Shown: one piece after another, positions 29,391-37,176 of the stretch
How the letters are laid out: each line of letters opens with the position of its first letter
How positions within the stretch are numbered: position 1 is the first letter of the stretch
NCBI GenBank assembly: GCA_000012145.1
Contig: CP000053.1
Location: forward strand, 558,001-622,000
DNA from: Rickettsia felis URRWXCal2
GTDB lineage: Bacteria; Pseudomonadota; Alphaproteobacteria; Rickettsiales; Rickettsiaceae
Reading direction: 5' to 3'
DNA: 64,000 nt
Translations under genes and position numbers: made by a program
The notes under the pieces: generated by a model
Seen by the model: only the letters and a program-made list of their open reading frames with translations
What the model was told of the DNA's origin: nothing
The model's database searches: none

Positions 29391-29419
29391 TTGATTTTTA
29401 ACCTAAAACTTTTTATATT
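29391..29419 (+). promoter_or_regulatory. ctaB promoter
   Basis: TTGATT (29391-29396) and TATATT (29414-29419) are separated by 17 bp. The start of transcription would be near 29426, only about 13 bases before the ATG at 29439, so the leader is very short. Its -35 box lies 3 bp from that of the divergent rpsD promoter. Confidence 0.5.
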
Positions 29420-29438
29420 TAATTAAAAAATATTTCAT

Positions 29439-30356
29439 ATGAGTTCTTTAGTAACGCCAATCAATTTAGATAAAATCAATCATTCACAGAGTACTGTTAA
29501 AGACTATATTTTACTTATGAAACCGCGTGTGATGTCGCTTGTGATTTTTACAGGTTTTGTAGGTATATGGCTTGCTCCTTATTCCGTGCATCCTTTTATT
29601 GCCGGTATTGCAGTTGTTTGCATAGCTCTTGGGGCAGGAAGTGCAGGGGCAATTAATATGTGGTACGATAGAGATATCGATAGCTTAATGAAACGTACTC
29701 AAAAAAGACCTATCGTCAGAGGTGCTATAGAACCTGATGAGGCTTTATCTTTTGGTTTGATAACGGGATTTTTTGCAGTATTTTTTATGGCTTTATGTGT
29801 TAATCTACTTGCATCCTTTTTACTGTTATTCACTATTTTTTATTATATCTGTATTTATACTATTTGGTTAAAGCGTCGTTCTATACAAAATATCGTTATT
29901 GGCGGAGTATCGGGAGCATTACCTCCTGTGATAGGTTATGCAGCGGTAAGCAATACTATATCTCTAGAGTCGATTATATTATTTTTGATTATTTTTATTT
30001 GGACGCCGCCGCATTCATGGGCTCTTGCTTTATTCTGTAACGATGATTATAAAAACTGTAAAGTACCGATGATGCCTGCAGTAAAAGGGAATTTATATAC
30101 TAAGAAACAAATTCTAATTTATAGCATTCTTTTATTTATTGTTTCGTTAATGCCTTTTTTTATTGGAATGAATAATTTTATATATTTAATAACTTCCGGT
30201 ATTCTTGGGTTAGTATTTCTATATTATTCCGGTTCTTTATTCTATGACACCCCTGATAACAAACAGGCTAAACGATTTTTTGCCTATTCGATATTTTATT
30301 TGTTTTTTATATTTTTACTTTTGTCCTCAACTAGCACTATATCCCTTATTAGCTGA
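29439..30356 (+). CDS. ctaB: Protoheme IX farnesyltransferase (heme O synthase)
   Basis: A 305-residue UbiA-type prenyltransferase that farnesylates heme B to heme O for the cytochrome oxidase. It has about nine membrane helices. The two Asp-rich motifs are [19 protein letters not shown] near residue 73 and [14 protein letters not shown] near residue 200. KPRVMSL at the start is also conserved. Length is normal and the gene intact. Oxidase subunits and ctaA are outside the window. Confidence 0.96.
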   Translation: MSSLVTPINLDKINHSQSTVKDYILLMKPRVMSLVIFTGFVGIWLAPYSVHPFIAGIAVVCIALGAGSAGAINMWYDRDIDSLMKRTQKRPIVRGAIEPDEALSFGLITGFFAVFFMALCVNLLASFLLLFTIFYYICIYTIWLKRRSIQNIVIGGVSGALPPVIGYAAVSNTISLESIILFLIIFIWTPPHSWALALFCNDDYKNCKVPMMPAVKGNLYTKKQILIYSILLFIVSLMPFFIGMNNFIYLITSGILGLVFLYYSGSLFYDTPDNKQAKRFFAYSIFYLFFIFLLLSSTSTISLIS

Positions 30357-30381
30357 GAGATAATAGTGTTAGGTTACTTTT

Positions 30382-30459
30382 ATGGAAGATAAAATTGAAA
30401 CCCAACGTGAAGAAACATATCATAGGTTTATTTTCATGCAAGTAATTTTTTATTTATAA
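30382..30459 (+). CDS. Very short ORF after ctaB, possible remnant of a small oxidase-assembly membrane protein
   Basis: ATG 30382 to TAA 30459 gives 25 residues (MEDKIETQREETYHRFIFMQ...). The pattern of a charged start followed by YHRF and a hydrophobic end resembles the small aa3-type subunit found after ctaB in alphaproteobacteria. The membrane helix is cut short. It may be a remnant or not a gene at all. Confidence 0.3.
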   Translation: MEDKIETQREETYHRFIFMQVIFYL

Positions 30460-30482
30460 CTGTAATTTTTAAATAAGAAGAG

Positions 30483-31358
30483 TTAGAAGATATATCGGAT
30501 TTGATTCCAAGGGAGTAACCTGTCATGCAACACACTCCATCGTTTTATAAAATTACTCTTAATACCGGCTTTATAACGTACAGCCTTGCCTCCATATTTG
30601 CTTACTTTATTTTCCTGTATATTTGGTTGCCAAATTAAAGCTTCACTCTCTAAACTATTTGAGGCAATATTTCTTTCATGTTGCTTGTCGTTATGTGTTA
30701 AAAATATGCATTCCGCTTTTATAAACGGTTTATATTGGTTATTTATGTATTGATCTAAATCTTCAAATAACTTTGCATATTCGGTAAGCCAGCCTTCATA
30801 AGCAATAATAGGAGAAAAGTTTAGATGAACTTCGTAACCTGCTTTAATAAAAATATTCACCGCTTTTATTCTCTCGATAATCGGACTCGTTTTTGGCTCT
30901 AATATCTCACTTATCCTTGCCGGCATCAAACTAAATCTAATCCTTATTTTGCCTTCAGGATTAAAATTAAGCAGTTTAGGATTAACATATTTAGTAGCAA
31001 AAGTTGCTTTAGCATGCGGATGTTCTTTAAAGAAATTAAATATCTTTAACCAATTAGTGTGTTTCCAATGTAAACTTACATCGGTAGAACAACCTATATC
31101 ATATGTCCAATATTTTGAATCCGTTTGATTTGAAACTTTAATCGGTAAACTCTCTATGTGTTTGTCTAACACGTCTAGTATTTGATCTATATTTTCATTT
31201 ATATATAATGTTTCATAGTTGTGACGCATAACATAACAATAACTATTTCTACAACCTCCTGCACAGCCATATATAAAGTTAGGAGTTATGTAATCCGCTG
31301 ATCTTCCATTAGAACGTACATGCAAAGTTTTCGTATTTTGTACTATTTTCTTAACCAT
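30483..31358 (-). CDS. Radical SAM protein related to spore photoproduct lyase
   Basis: A 291-residue protein. Near residue 31 it has GCAGGCRNSYCYVMRH, with cysteines spaced CX3CX4C. Canonical radical SAM and SplB spacing is CX3CX2C, so the third cysteine is displaced. The remainder (STDVSLHWKHTNW, KATFATKYVNP, RIRFSLMP, VHLNFSPIIAYEGW) matches the SplB-like family in order and length. Rickettsia do not form spores, so another radical-based repair or modification is likely. The substrate is unknown. Confidence 0.65.
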   Translation of the reverse strand: MVKKIVQNTKTLHVRSNGRSADYITPNFIYGCAGGCRNSYCYVMRHNYETLYINENIDQILDVLDKHIESLPIKVSNQTDSKYWTYDIGCSTDVSLHWKHTNWLKIFNFFKEHPHAKATFATKYVNPKLLNFNPEGKIRIRFSLMPARISEILEPKTSPIIERIKAVNIFIKAGYEVHLNFSPIIAYEGWLTEYAKLFEDLDQYINNQYKPFIKAECIFLTHNDKQHERNIASNSLESEALIWQPNIQENKVSKYGGKAVRYKAGIKSNFIKRWSVLHDRLLPWNQIRYIF

Positions 31359-31473
31359 ACGATTTTAAATTAAAGTTTATTTAAAATACTTACTTAGCTT
31401 TACAAGCTTCAGATTTATTTACTTATATTGAAATTGTAGTTATAAATTATTAATTACAAATATATCATAAGTT

Positions 31474-31953
31474 ATGGAAAAACCAAGCTATCTAAATTTT
31501 GATAATAAAAATTATAAATGGAAAAATGATATTGATTATCGTAAATGCCCGGAAAGCTATAGAGTAGGTAAAGGTGAACAAGGAGTATTAATTTGTCAAC
31601 CATATAAAAATGAAATTTTGCCTTATTGGAAGTTTAAAATTCCTGAAATTGCTAAAGAAAGTAGTGAAAAAATATATGAAATATTTTTAAAATACTTAGA
31701 GGATAATGATTTTGTTGGAGCTGATATGGCTCGTAAATATTTGCAAATGGGTTTTACTAGAAGTAGACGTTATGCTAATTATAAAGGTGGGAAAAAATAT
31801 GACAAAGAACATGATTATAAGAAATTAGAAAGAGGAGGGGGTGACCCAAAAAAAGTAAAAAGTGCCGATATATTTTTCAAAAAATGGCAAGAGGCAGAAG
31901 ATAATAAGAAATATAAAAAGATGAAAATAGAATGGAAAAAACAATATGGGTAA
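31474..31953 (+). CDS. DUF4385 domain protein
   Basis: A 159-residue protein matching DUF4385: IDYRKCPESYRVGKGEQGVL, QPYKNEILPYWKFK, VGADMARKYLQMGFTRSRRY and a Lys-rich tail (KKWQEAEDNKKYKKM). The function is unknown. The basic and aromatic conserved block suggests nucleic acid contact, which is inference only. Divergent from the radical SAM gene, 115 bp away. Confidence 0.8.
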   Translation: MEKPSYLNFDNKNYKWKNDIDYRKCPESYRVGKGEQGVLICQPYKNEILPYWKFKIPEIAKESSEKIYEIFLKYLEDNDFVGADMARKYLQMGFTRSRRYANYKGGKKYDKEHDYKKLERGGGDPKKVKSADIFFKKWQEAEDNKKYKKMKIEWKKQYG

Positions 31954-32011
31954 ATATTAGCTTTACCGGTTTAGTTTTTTTATATTATAGTAGATTAATG
32001 GAGGATAGATT

Positions 32012-32555
32012 ATGACTAAAGATGAAATTGCAGAGCTGTTTAAAAAATGTCTTGCTCTTCATAACAGATATCAATATCAAGAAGAAAAAGCCAATCTACG
32101 AAAATTCGTTGAAACTGATCCTGAAGACTTTCAAATTTTATTGAAACTTATAATAAAACTGAAAAATATAACAATAGGGAAGCTGAAGTTTTTCATAGTT
32201 TAAGTTCTATTTTAATGGAAAAACAACAAGATAATGCAATTAAATCATTAAAGAAAGCTATTGAATTAGATCCAAGTAAAGCATACTACCACGAAGAGTT
32301 TTTTAATAAGTTACATAAAATAAATCCGGAGGAGAAGCACTCGCTTCTATCAAAAGAGCTATAGGGTTAAATCCAAATAAAAAATCATTATATGAAGATT
32401 TTATTATTTTGTTGAAAAAGGCAAATTATGATGAAGAAGCAGCAAAAATTACTAAAGCAATTCAAGATTTTCCTAAAAACATACCTAATTTGGTATTAGA
32501 TACTGAAGAAATAATAGAAGTTTATCAATTGGGGGATGCACTTAAATGCGAATAG
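32012..32555 (+). pseudogene. TPR repeat protein gene, broken by frameshifts
   Basis: A strong GGAGG (32000-32004) precedes ATG 32012. The first frame gives 63 residues of helical TPR-like sequence. Other frames continue it: DNAIKSLKKAIELDPSKAYY, then EALASIKRAIGLNPNKKSLY, then EEAAKITKAIQDFPKN, ending at TAG 32555. Shifts lie near 32150 and 32335. The repeated KAI-LDP/LNP pattern is typical of tetratricopeptide repeats. The gene is probably inactive. Confidence 0.7.
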
Positions 32556-32629
32556 TTGGTATTCCTAATTAAATATATATGTAGTCATTGTAAGAAAGCG
32601 TTGTTGTATGGCTCAGAAAAAGCGTACAA

Positions 32630-32826
32630 TGTCATTCTTAGCAACGGCAGGAATCCAGTTTTTTCTCTGTCATTCCGTGATTTATTTACGGGATCCAGGA
32701 AAAAATAAAAACCTGGACCCCGTGGTCAAGCCACGGGGTGACATTAAGGACTACTGGATTCCCTCCTAAGTGGGAATGACATTGAGCCACGCAAACAAAG
32801 CCGAATAAATCACGGGATGACACAGA
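32630..32826. repeat. Group B repeat interrupted by a group C repeat, with interleaved flanks
   Basis: Group B ends lie at 32630-32655 (GTCATTCTTAGC...GGAATCC) and at 32755-32782 (GGATTCCC...GGGAATGAC). Between them is the C stem GGACCCCGTGGTCAAGCCAC at 32715-32734. CTCTGTCATTCCGTGATTTA (from 32664) is the complement of a segment at 32805-32826 outside the B element, so the palindromes interleave. Confidence 0.65.
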
Positions 32827-32864
32827 GAGAAATAATAAGTCATACAACACACGTGACGGTCACA

Positions 32865-35390
32865 TCAAAACAGTTTCTTTAATCCTTTTTGTAGCAGTTT
32901 ATTCACAGGATCTGCTTGTTGGTTTTCCGGCGAAGGGCTGCTTTGTTCCTCTGTATTTGTATCTTTTTTCTTTCTAAGACCTAAAGCATCTTTAATAATA
33001 TTTTCAGGTTTCTTTTCTCCGCTTTTTAGGTCTTTAATAACGCTATTAAATACGTTTTTAACTAAATATGTCTGAAAAGCTTGAATATCTAATTTATGCT
33101 GTGGGTTATTTATGAATCCGTATAATTTAACGGCTATAGGCGGTAACTCCCCAATAGTAACGCTTGCACTAATATCCATCATATATTGTGGTAAGTTAAT
33201 TTGACCACTTGCATTTGCTTTGGCAGGCGTAGCATCTAAACTACATTCATTTAAATTAAGCTTGCCTTGCGTTATATTGCCGCCGGCAATTAAATTTTTG
33301 AAAGATGTTGATCCGCCGCTAAAAGAGCTGTTAATAAGCCGTAATACTCCTTCGGTATTTTTAGCATTATGTACTGCATCTGCAATTCGGTTTAAGTCAA
33401 ACCCGCTTATTTTTCCGTTATCGCTATTTACGTTAAATTGTCCATTTAGATTATTAACATATGTATAAACGCTATTACCGCGAGAAGTAAGATCCGTTTT
33501 AAAACTTAGTCGTCCATCGGTTATTTTTATTTTACCCGATTGCGGAGTTAAACTTTTGAGATAGGCATTTTTTAGATCAATTTTAATTGTAGCGTTTTGA
33601 TCTTTTCCTGAACTCACATAACCCGTGATACTTAGTTCGCCACCGTAAATGCTCGCATTAACTGAAGTAATATTCAGCGTGCCGCCGGTGATATTTAATT
33701 TTGCTTTTAAATTATTTATGATTAATGAGTCGTTAGTTAGTTTATCAATATTTGCTGATAATTGTCCTTCAATTTCATTTAAAAATCCTAGGTTAATAGT
33801 ATTGTTTGACCAAGGAGAATTATTTTTAGCTGTAGGTATGTTTTGAGTAGCAGGACTACTAGTTTTACTTGGAACAGTGGTAGGGCTATTACTTGCAAGA
33901 ATTTTATCCAAATTAACTAAAGGACTGTATAAGTTAAGATTAAAATTTGGCTTCTGAGCTGCTAAATTAATATCGCCTTTGATAGATATGTTAGTATTAA
34001 AAGCAGATATTTTATTATTAATATGGTAAGTATCTTTTATTTTTTGTACTTCCCCATTTAACTGTAATACCCCAATCTTACTTAAATTACTTACTCCCAT
34101 AAGAGATATAAACGACTCAAAATTATTAATTTTTAGATTATGAGAAATAGTGATATCTTGTGCTAAGTTTTTAAACTCAATATCTCCGGTTAGATTACTA
34201 TTGGCCGCCGATAAATTAATATTTTGTAATTTTATTGTTTGAGAATTACTAATTACATTAGAAGTAAGATTCAGTTTCTGGTTAATAATAGGTGGTAATT
34301 TATCGGTCTTTAGCTTTAGAGCATCAAGTATAGGTTTTAAACTATCAGCTTGTAGCATAATATTTGTCTTATCTAAATTAGAGCTAATTTCGGTTATAAT
34401 GTTACCTGGATTTACAATGATATTTGATTTTAGGTTATTACGTTCTATATCATAATTTGCATTTGCTAGTAATTCTATATTTGGATAATTAAGTCTGGCA
34501 TCTTTTATAGTTATATTTTTATTATCGGCAGTAATTGCCGTAGTTAGCTCATAGTCATTTTGTAAGTCAGCCGGCACGCCTAAAGCTTTAGTATTGCCTT
34601 TAATATTTGCGTTACCTATAAAAGAATTATTTTCGCTATCAAATTTCCCTTCGATTTTAATTTTTTCACTGGCAAGATTAATATTAGCACTTAACGGAAT
34701 TATTTTCCCGATTTTTTCAATATTTCCGTCTATATTAATCTGTTGCTCCAAAGCCTTTAAAGCTAAAGTAAAATCTATAGGACCTTTAAGGCTTTTTATT
34801 TTAGTATCTAAATTAATATCGTTAAATATTTTCTCACTATTTTTTTCTATATATATTACTTTCCCGTCTATAATTTTAAAATGACTAATCAAAATAGGAA
34901 ATTCTAATTCACTATTAGCATTAGTAGATTCTGCAGAACTAACATTATTTATTTTAGGGTTATTATTAGAGGTAGGTGTAGCAAATTGCCAATTTTTTTG
35001 TCCGTTATTCAAAACTTCTAGATTTATAATCGGTTTTTGTAGTTCTATAGAAGCTACTTCAATTGCTCCTCTAAAAAGAGGAAAAAGCTTTAATGACGCT
35101 TTAGCATTTTCAACGGAAATTAGATGAGGTTCTTTCGTGCCGTCTATTGATGATAATTTAATTTCTGATAGTGATACTGCCGGATTTGGTAATAAAGATA
35201 ATTTTATATCGCCGTTAATAGTTAAATCTTTATTTGTAGCCTCTTTGACTTTATCTATTATTACTCCTTTATAATTATTTAAAGGAATAAAGAAAGGAAT
35301 AATAATTAATAACAATATTATACTTATAAATATAATAAGTGAGTATTTTAAAGTTTTAGGCATAGAGTTTAACCTTCTATTTATATACAT
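32865..35390 (-). CDS. AsmA family protein
   Basis: An 841-residue protein with one N-terminal membrane helix (about residues 16-33) and a long beta-rich periplasmic body. AsmA features are ITINGDIKLSLLPNPAVSLSEIKL-type sequence near the start (shown in part) and the C-terminal domain GGSTSFKNLIAGGNITQGKL with MDISASVTIG. It ends with a charged tail (LGLRKKKDTNTEEQS). Members of this family are bridge-like proteins that move phospholipid between membranes. A second, unrelated AsmA-like protein is at 37177. Confidence 0.85.
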   Translation of the reverse strand: MYINRRLNSMPKTLKYSLIIFISIILLLIIIPFFIPLNNYKGVIIDKVKEATNKDLTINGDIKLSLLPNPAVSLSEIKLSSIDGTKEPHLISVENAKASLKLFPLFRGAIEVASIELQKPIINLEVLNNGQKNWQFATPTSNNNPKINNVSSAESTNANSELEFPILISHFKIIDGKVIYIEKNSEKIFNDINLDTKIKSLKGPIDFTLALKALEQQINIDGNIEKIGKIIPLSANINLASEKIKIEGKFDSENNSFIGNANIKGNTKALGVPADLQNDYELTTAITADNKNITIKDARLNYPNIELLANANYDIERNNLKSNIIVNPGNIITEISSNLDKTNIMLQADSLKPILDALKLKTDKLPPIINQKLNLTSNVISNSQTIKLQNINLSAANSNLTGDIEFKNLAQDITISHNLKINNFESFISLMGVSNLSKIGVLQLNGEVQKIKDTYHINNKISAFNTNISIKGDINLAAQKPNFNLNLYSPLVNLDKILASNSPTTVPSKTSSPATQNIPTAKNNSPWSNNTINLGFLNEIEGQLSANIDKLTNDSLIINNLKAKLNITGGTLNITSVNASIYGGELSITGYVSSGKDQNATIKIDLKNAYLKSLTPQSGKIKITDGRLSFKTDLTSRGNSVYTYVNNLNGQFNVNSDNGKISGFDLNRIADAVHNAKNTEGVLRLINSSFSGGSTSFKNLIAGGNITQGKLNLNECSLDATPAKANASGQINLPQYMMDISASVTIGELPPIAVKLYGFINNPQHKLDIQAFQTYLVKNVFNSVIKDLKSGEKKPENIIKDALGLRKKKDTNTEEQSSPSPENQQADPVNKLLQKGLKKLF

Positions 35391-35410
35391 ATATTAATTA
35401 TAGTATTTAA

Positions 35411-35570
35411 GAGGCTATCAGTAAACAAATTTTCACCAATAATTTAGTTCTTTTTTGCTGTAAATTATAAGATTTTTTTGAAATATGAACAATATTCCTG
35501 CAAAAATCTTATTAATTTTTGCTAAAAAAGTCTTTTAATTATTAATTAAAATTAATTTACTGATAGCCTC
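35411..35570. mobile_element. MITE-like element, copy 1 (160 bp, TAA-flanked)
   Basis: Terminal inverted repeats GAGGCTATCAGTAAA and TTTACTGATAGCCTC are perfect over 15 bp. TAA directly repeats on both sides (35408-35410 and 35571-35573). A second 160-bp copy at 57006-57165 is in the opposite orientation and aligns along its whole length. There is no coding capacity. The ends and the TAA target resemble IS5-group elements, which is inference. Confidence 0.75.
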
Positions 35571-35666
35571 TAAGACTTAATTGTCAAATTTATATAATTT
35601 ACTCAATTAAAAATTGAACTAATTATATAGTTGATGTATTTATAGTGCCACAAATCAATAATATTT

Positions 35667-36611
35667 ATGTCTAAAAAACTTAAACATGATAAAATTATTC
35701 GGAGTGCATTTGAAAATCCTTTCGTTGGTAGGGAGTTTTTTGAGATGCATTTACCGTCTCATATCAAAGATTCACTCATATTTGAGACTCTTAAGATGGA
35801 AAAGGATAGTTTTATAGAGTCAAGTCTTAAAGAATCTATATTGGATATTCTATTTTCTGCTAAATTTAACGGTGAAGACGGATACTTATTTTTATTGCTA
35901 GAGCATCAAAGTAAACCCGATTATTATACGGCTTTTAGGTTATTCAGGTATATGTTAAATATTGCGGAACATCATAGGAAAGTACTAAAAAACAAAAAAT
36001 TTCCTTTCATATATCCTTTAGTGTTTTATAATGGCACACAAAAATATAACACTCCTCGAAATTTATGGAAATTATTTGAAAATAGTGAATTGGTAAAAGC
36101 TACTTGGACTAATGATTATCAGCTGATTAATGTTCATGAAATTCCTGATGAACAATTGAAAGAGACAGCTTGGTCAGGAATTTTACAATTTTTTATGAAG
36201 CATATTCATGAACGAGATTTGTTAAAGAGATGGCAAGAAATAGCAGAACTCTTGCCCAAATTTGCCGAGGTTAATATCGGCATTGATTATATAGAGTTAA
36301 TTTTATACTATACTTTGACCAAAATTAGTCAAAATGATATAATAAGAATAGAAAAAATACTTAAATCACATTTAAACCCTATAAAAGGAGAAGAAATTAT
36401 GGGAAGTATAGTTGATCATTGGCTACAACAAGGCATAGAAAAAGGTAGGCAAGAAGGAATAAATATCGGTGAGATGAAGTTAGCAGAGATGGCAAAAAGA
36501 ATGTTAAGGAAAAATAAGCCTTTAGACGAAATTATTGAATTTACCGGTTTTACAAAAAAAGGCATTGAAGAATTACAAAAACAGCTCAAAAGTCAGAGAT
36601 TGAAAAATTAA
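35667..36611 (+). CDS. Rpn family recombination-promoting nuclease (PD-(D/E)XK)
   Basis: A 314-residue protein formerly called a putative transposase (YhgA/Rpn). The nuclease core is ESILDILFSAK and DGYLFLLLEHQSKPD (D...EXQ form), preceded by DKIIRSAFENPFVGREFFE. The C-terminal tail has the EKGRQEGINIGEMK helix typical of the family. Rpn proteins cut DNA and raise RecA-independent recombination. This copy is intact and lies 96 bp past a MITE-like element. Confidence 0.88.
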   Translation: MSKKLKHDKIIRSAFENPFVGREFFEMHLPSHIKDSLIFETLKMEKDSFIESSLKESILDILFSAKFNGEDGYLFLLLEHQSKPDYYTAFRLFRYMLNIAEHHRKVLKNKKFPFIYPLVFYNGTQKYNTPRNLWKLFENSELVKATWTNDYQLINVHEIPDEQLKETAWSGILQFFMKHIHERDLLKRWQEIAELLPKFAEVNIGIDYIELILYYTLTKISQNDIIRIEKILKSHLNPIKGEEIMGSIVDHWLQQGIEKGRQEGINIGEMKLAEMAKRMLRKNKPLDEIIEFTGFTKKGIEELQKQLKSQRLKN

Positions 36612-36616
36612 ATTTC

Positions 36617-37114
36617 TCAAATTTCTCTTTGATAATTTAAAACGACATAATCTTTAGTTATGAGAGGGATAAACTCTTTATTGAAAGGTAATAATTCGGT
36701 TGTTTGATCTAAAAATTCTATTTCAATTATATCACCGGCACCAAAGTTAAGAATATTTTTAATTTTGCCTATTTCTTTATGATCTTGGTTTAATACCGGT
36801 AAATGATTTAAATCCGCTATATAAAATTCATCTTCTTCTAGTTTCGGTAAACTTGCTCTCAAGCAAAATAGTTTATAACCTTTTAAATTTTCAGCCTCAT
36901 TTCGAGTAGCTATATCATTAAATGTACAAATTAATTCTCCTTTAGTATTTTGGCTAATTAGCTTAATATGTATATCTTCTCCTGACTCATTTACTAAATT
37001 TCTTTCAAGTATTTTTGTAGCAGGTTCGGTAAAAGATTTTAAAATTACATGACCTTTAATTCCGTGACATGATTTTATTACACCGACTAAAATTAAATTT
37101 TCTAAAGAATTCAT
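36617..37114 (-). CDS. rimM: 16S rRNA processing protein RimM
   Basis: A 165-residue 30S maturation factor acting on the head domain near S19. The N-terminal barrel has [20 protein letters not shown] and the C-terminal PRC-barrel has [13 protein letters not shown] and [20 protein letters not shown]. Intact and of normal length. The usual rpsP, trmD and rplS neighbours are missing here, as often in rickettsial genomes. Confidence 0.93.
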   Translation of the reverse strand: MNSLENLILVGVIKSCHGIKGHVILKSFTEPATKILERNLVNESGEDIHIKLISQNTKGELICTFNDIATRNEAENLKGYKLFCLRASLPKLEEDEFYIADLNHLPVLNQDHKEIGKIKNILNFGAGDIIEIEFLDQTTELLPFNKEFIPLITKDYVVLNYQREI

Positions 37115-37176
37115 TAATTTACCTTTAAATTTTGATAGTTATATATAATAATATATTTAAAAACTTTTTTACAGAC

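Noticed and set aside
35667..36611. The Rpn gene as the transposase of the adjacent MITE-like element
   Set aside because: Rpn proteins are PD-(D/E)XK nucleases and are not known to use IS5-like TAA-flanked inverted ends; the second element copy has no such gene beside it.
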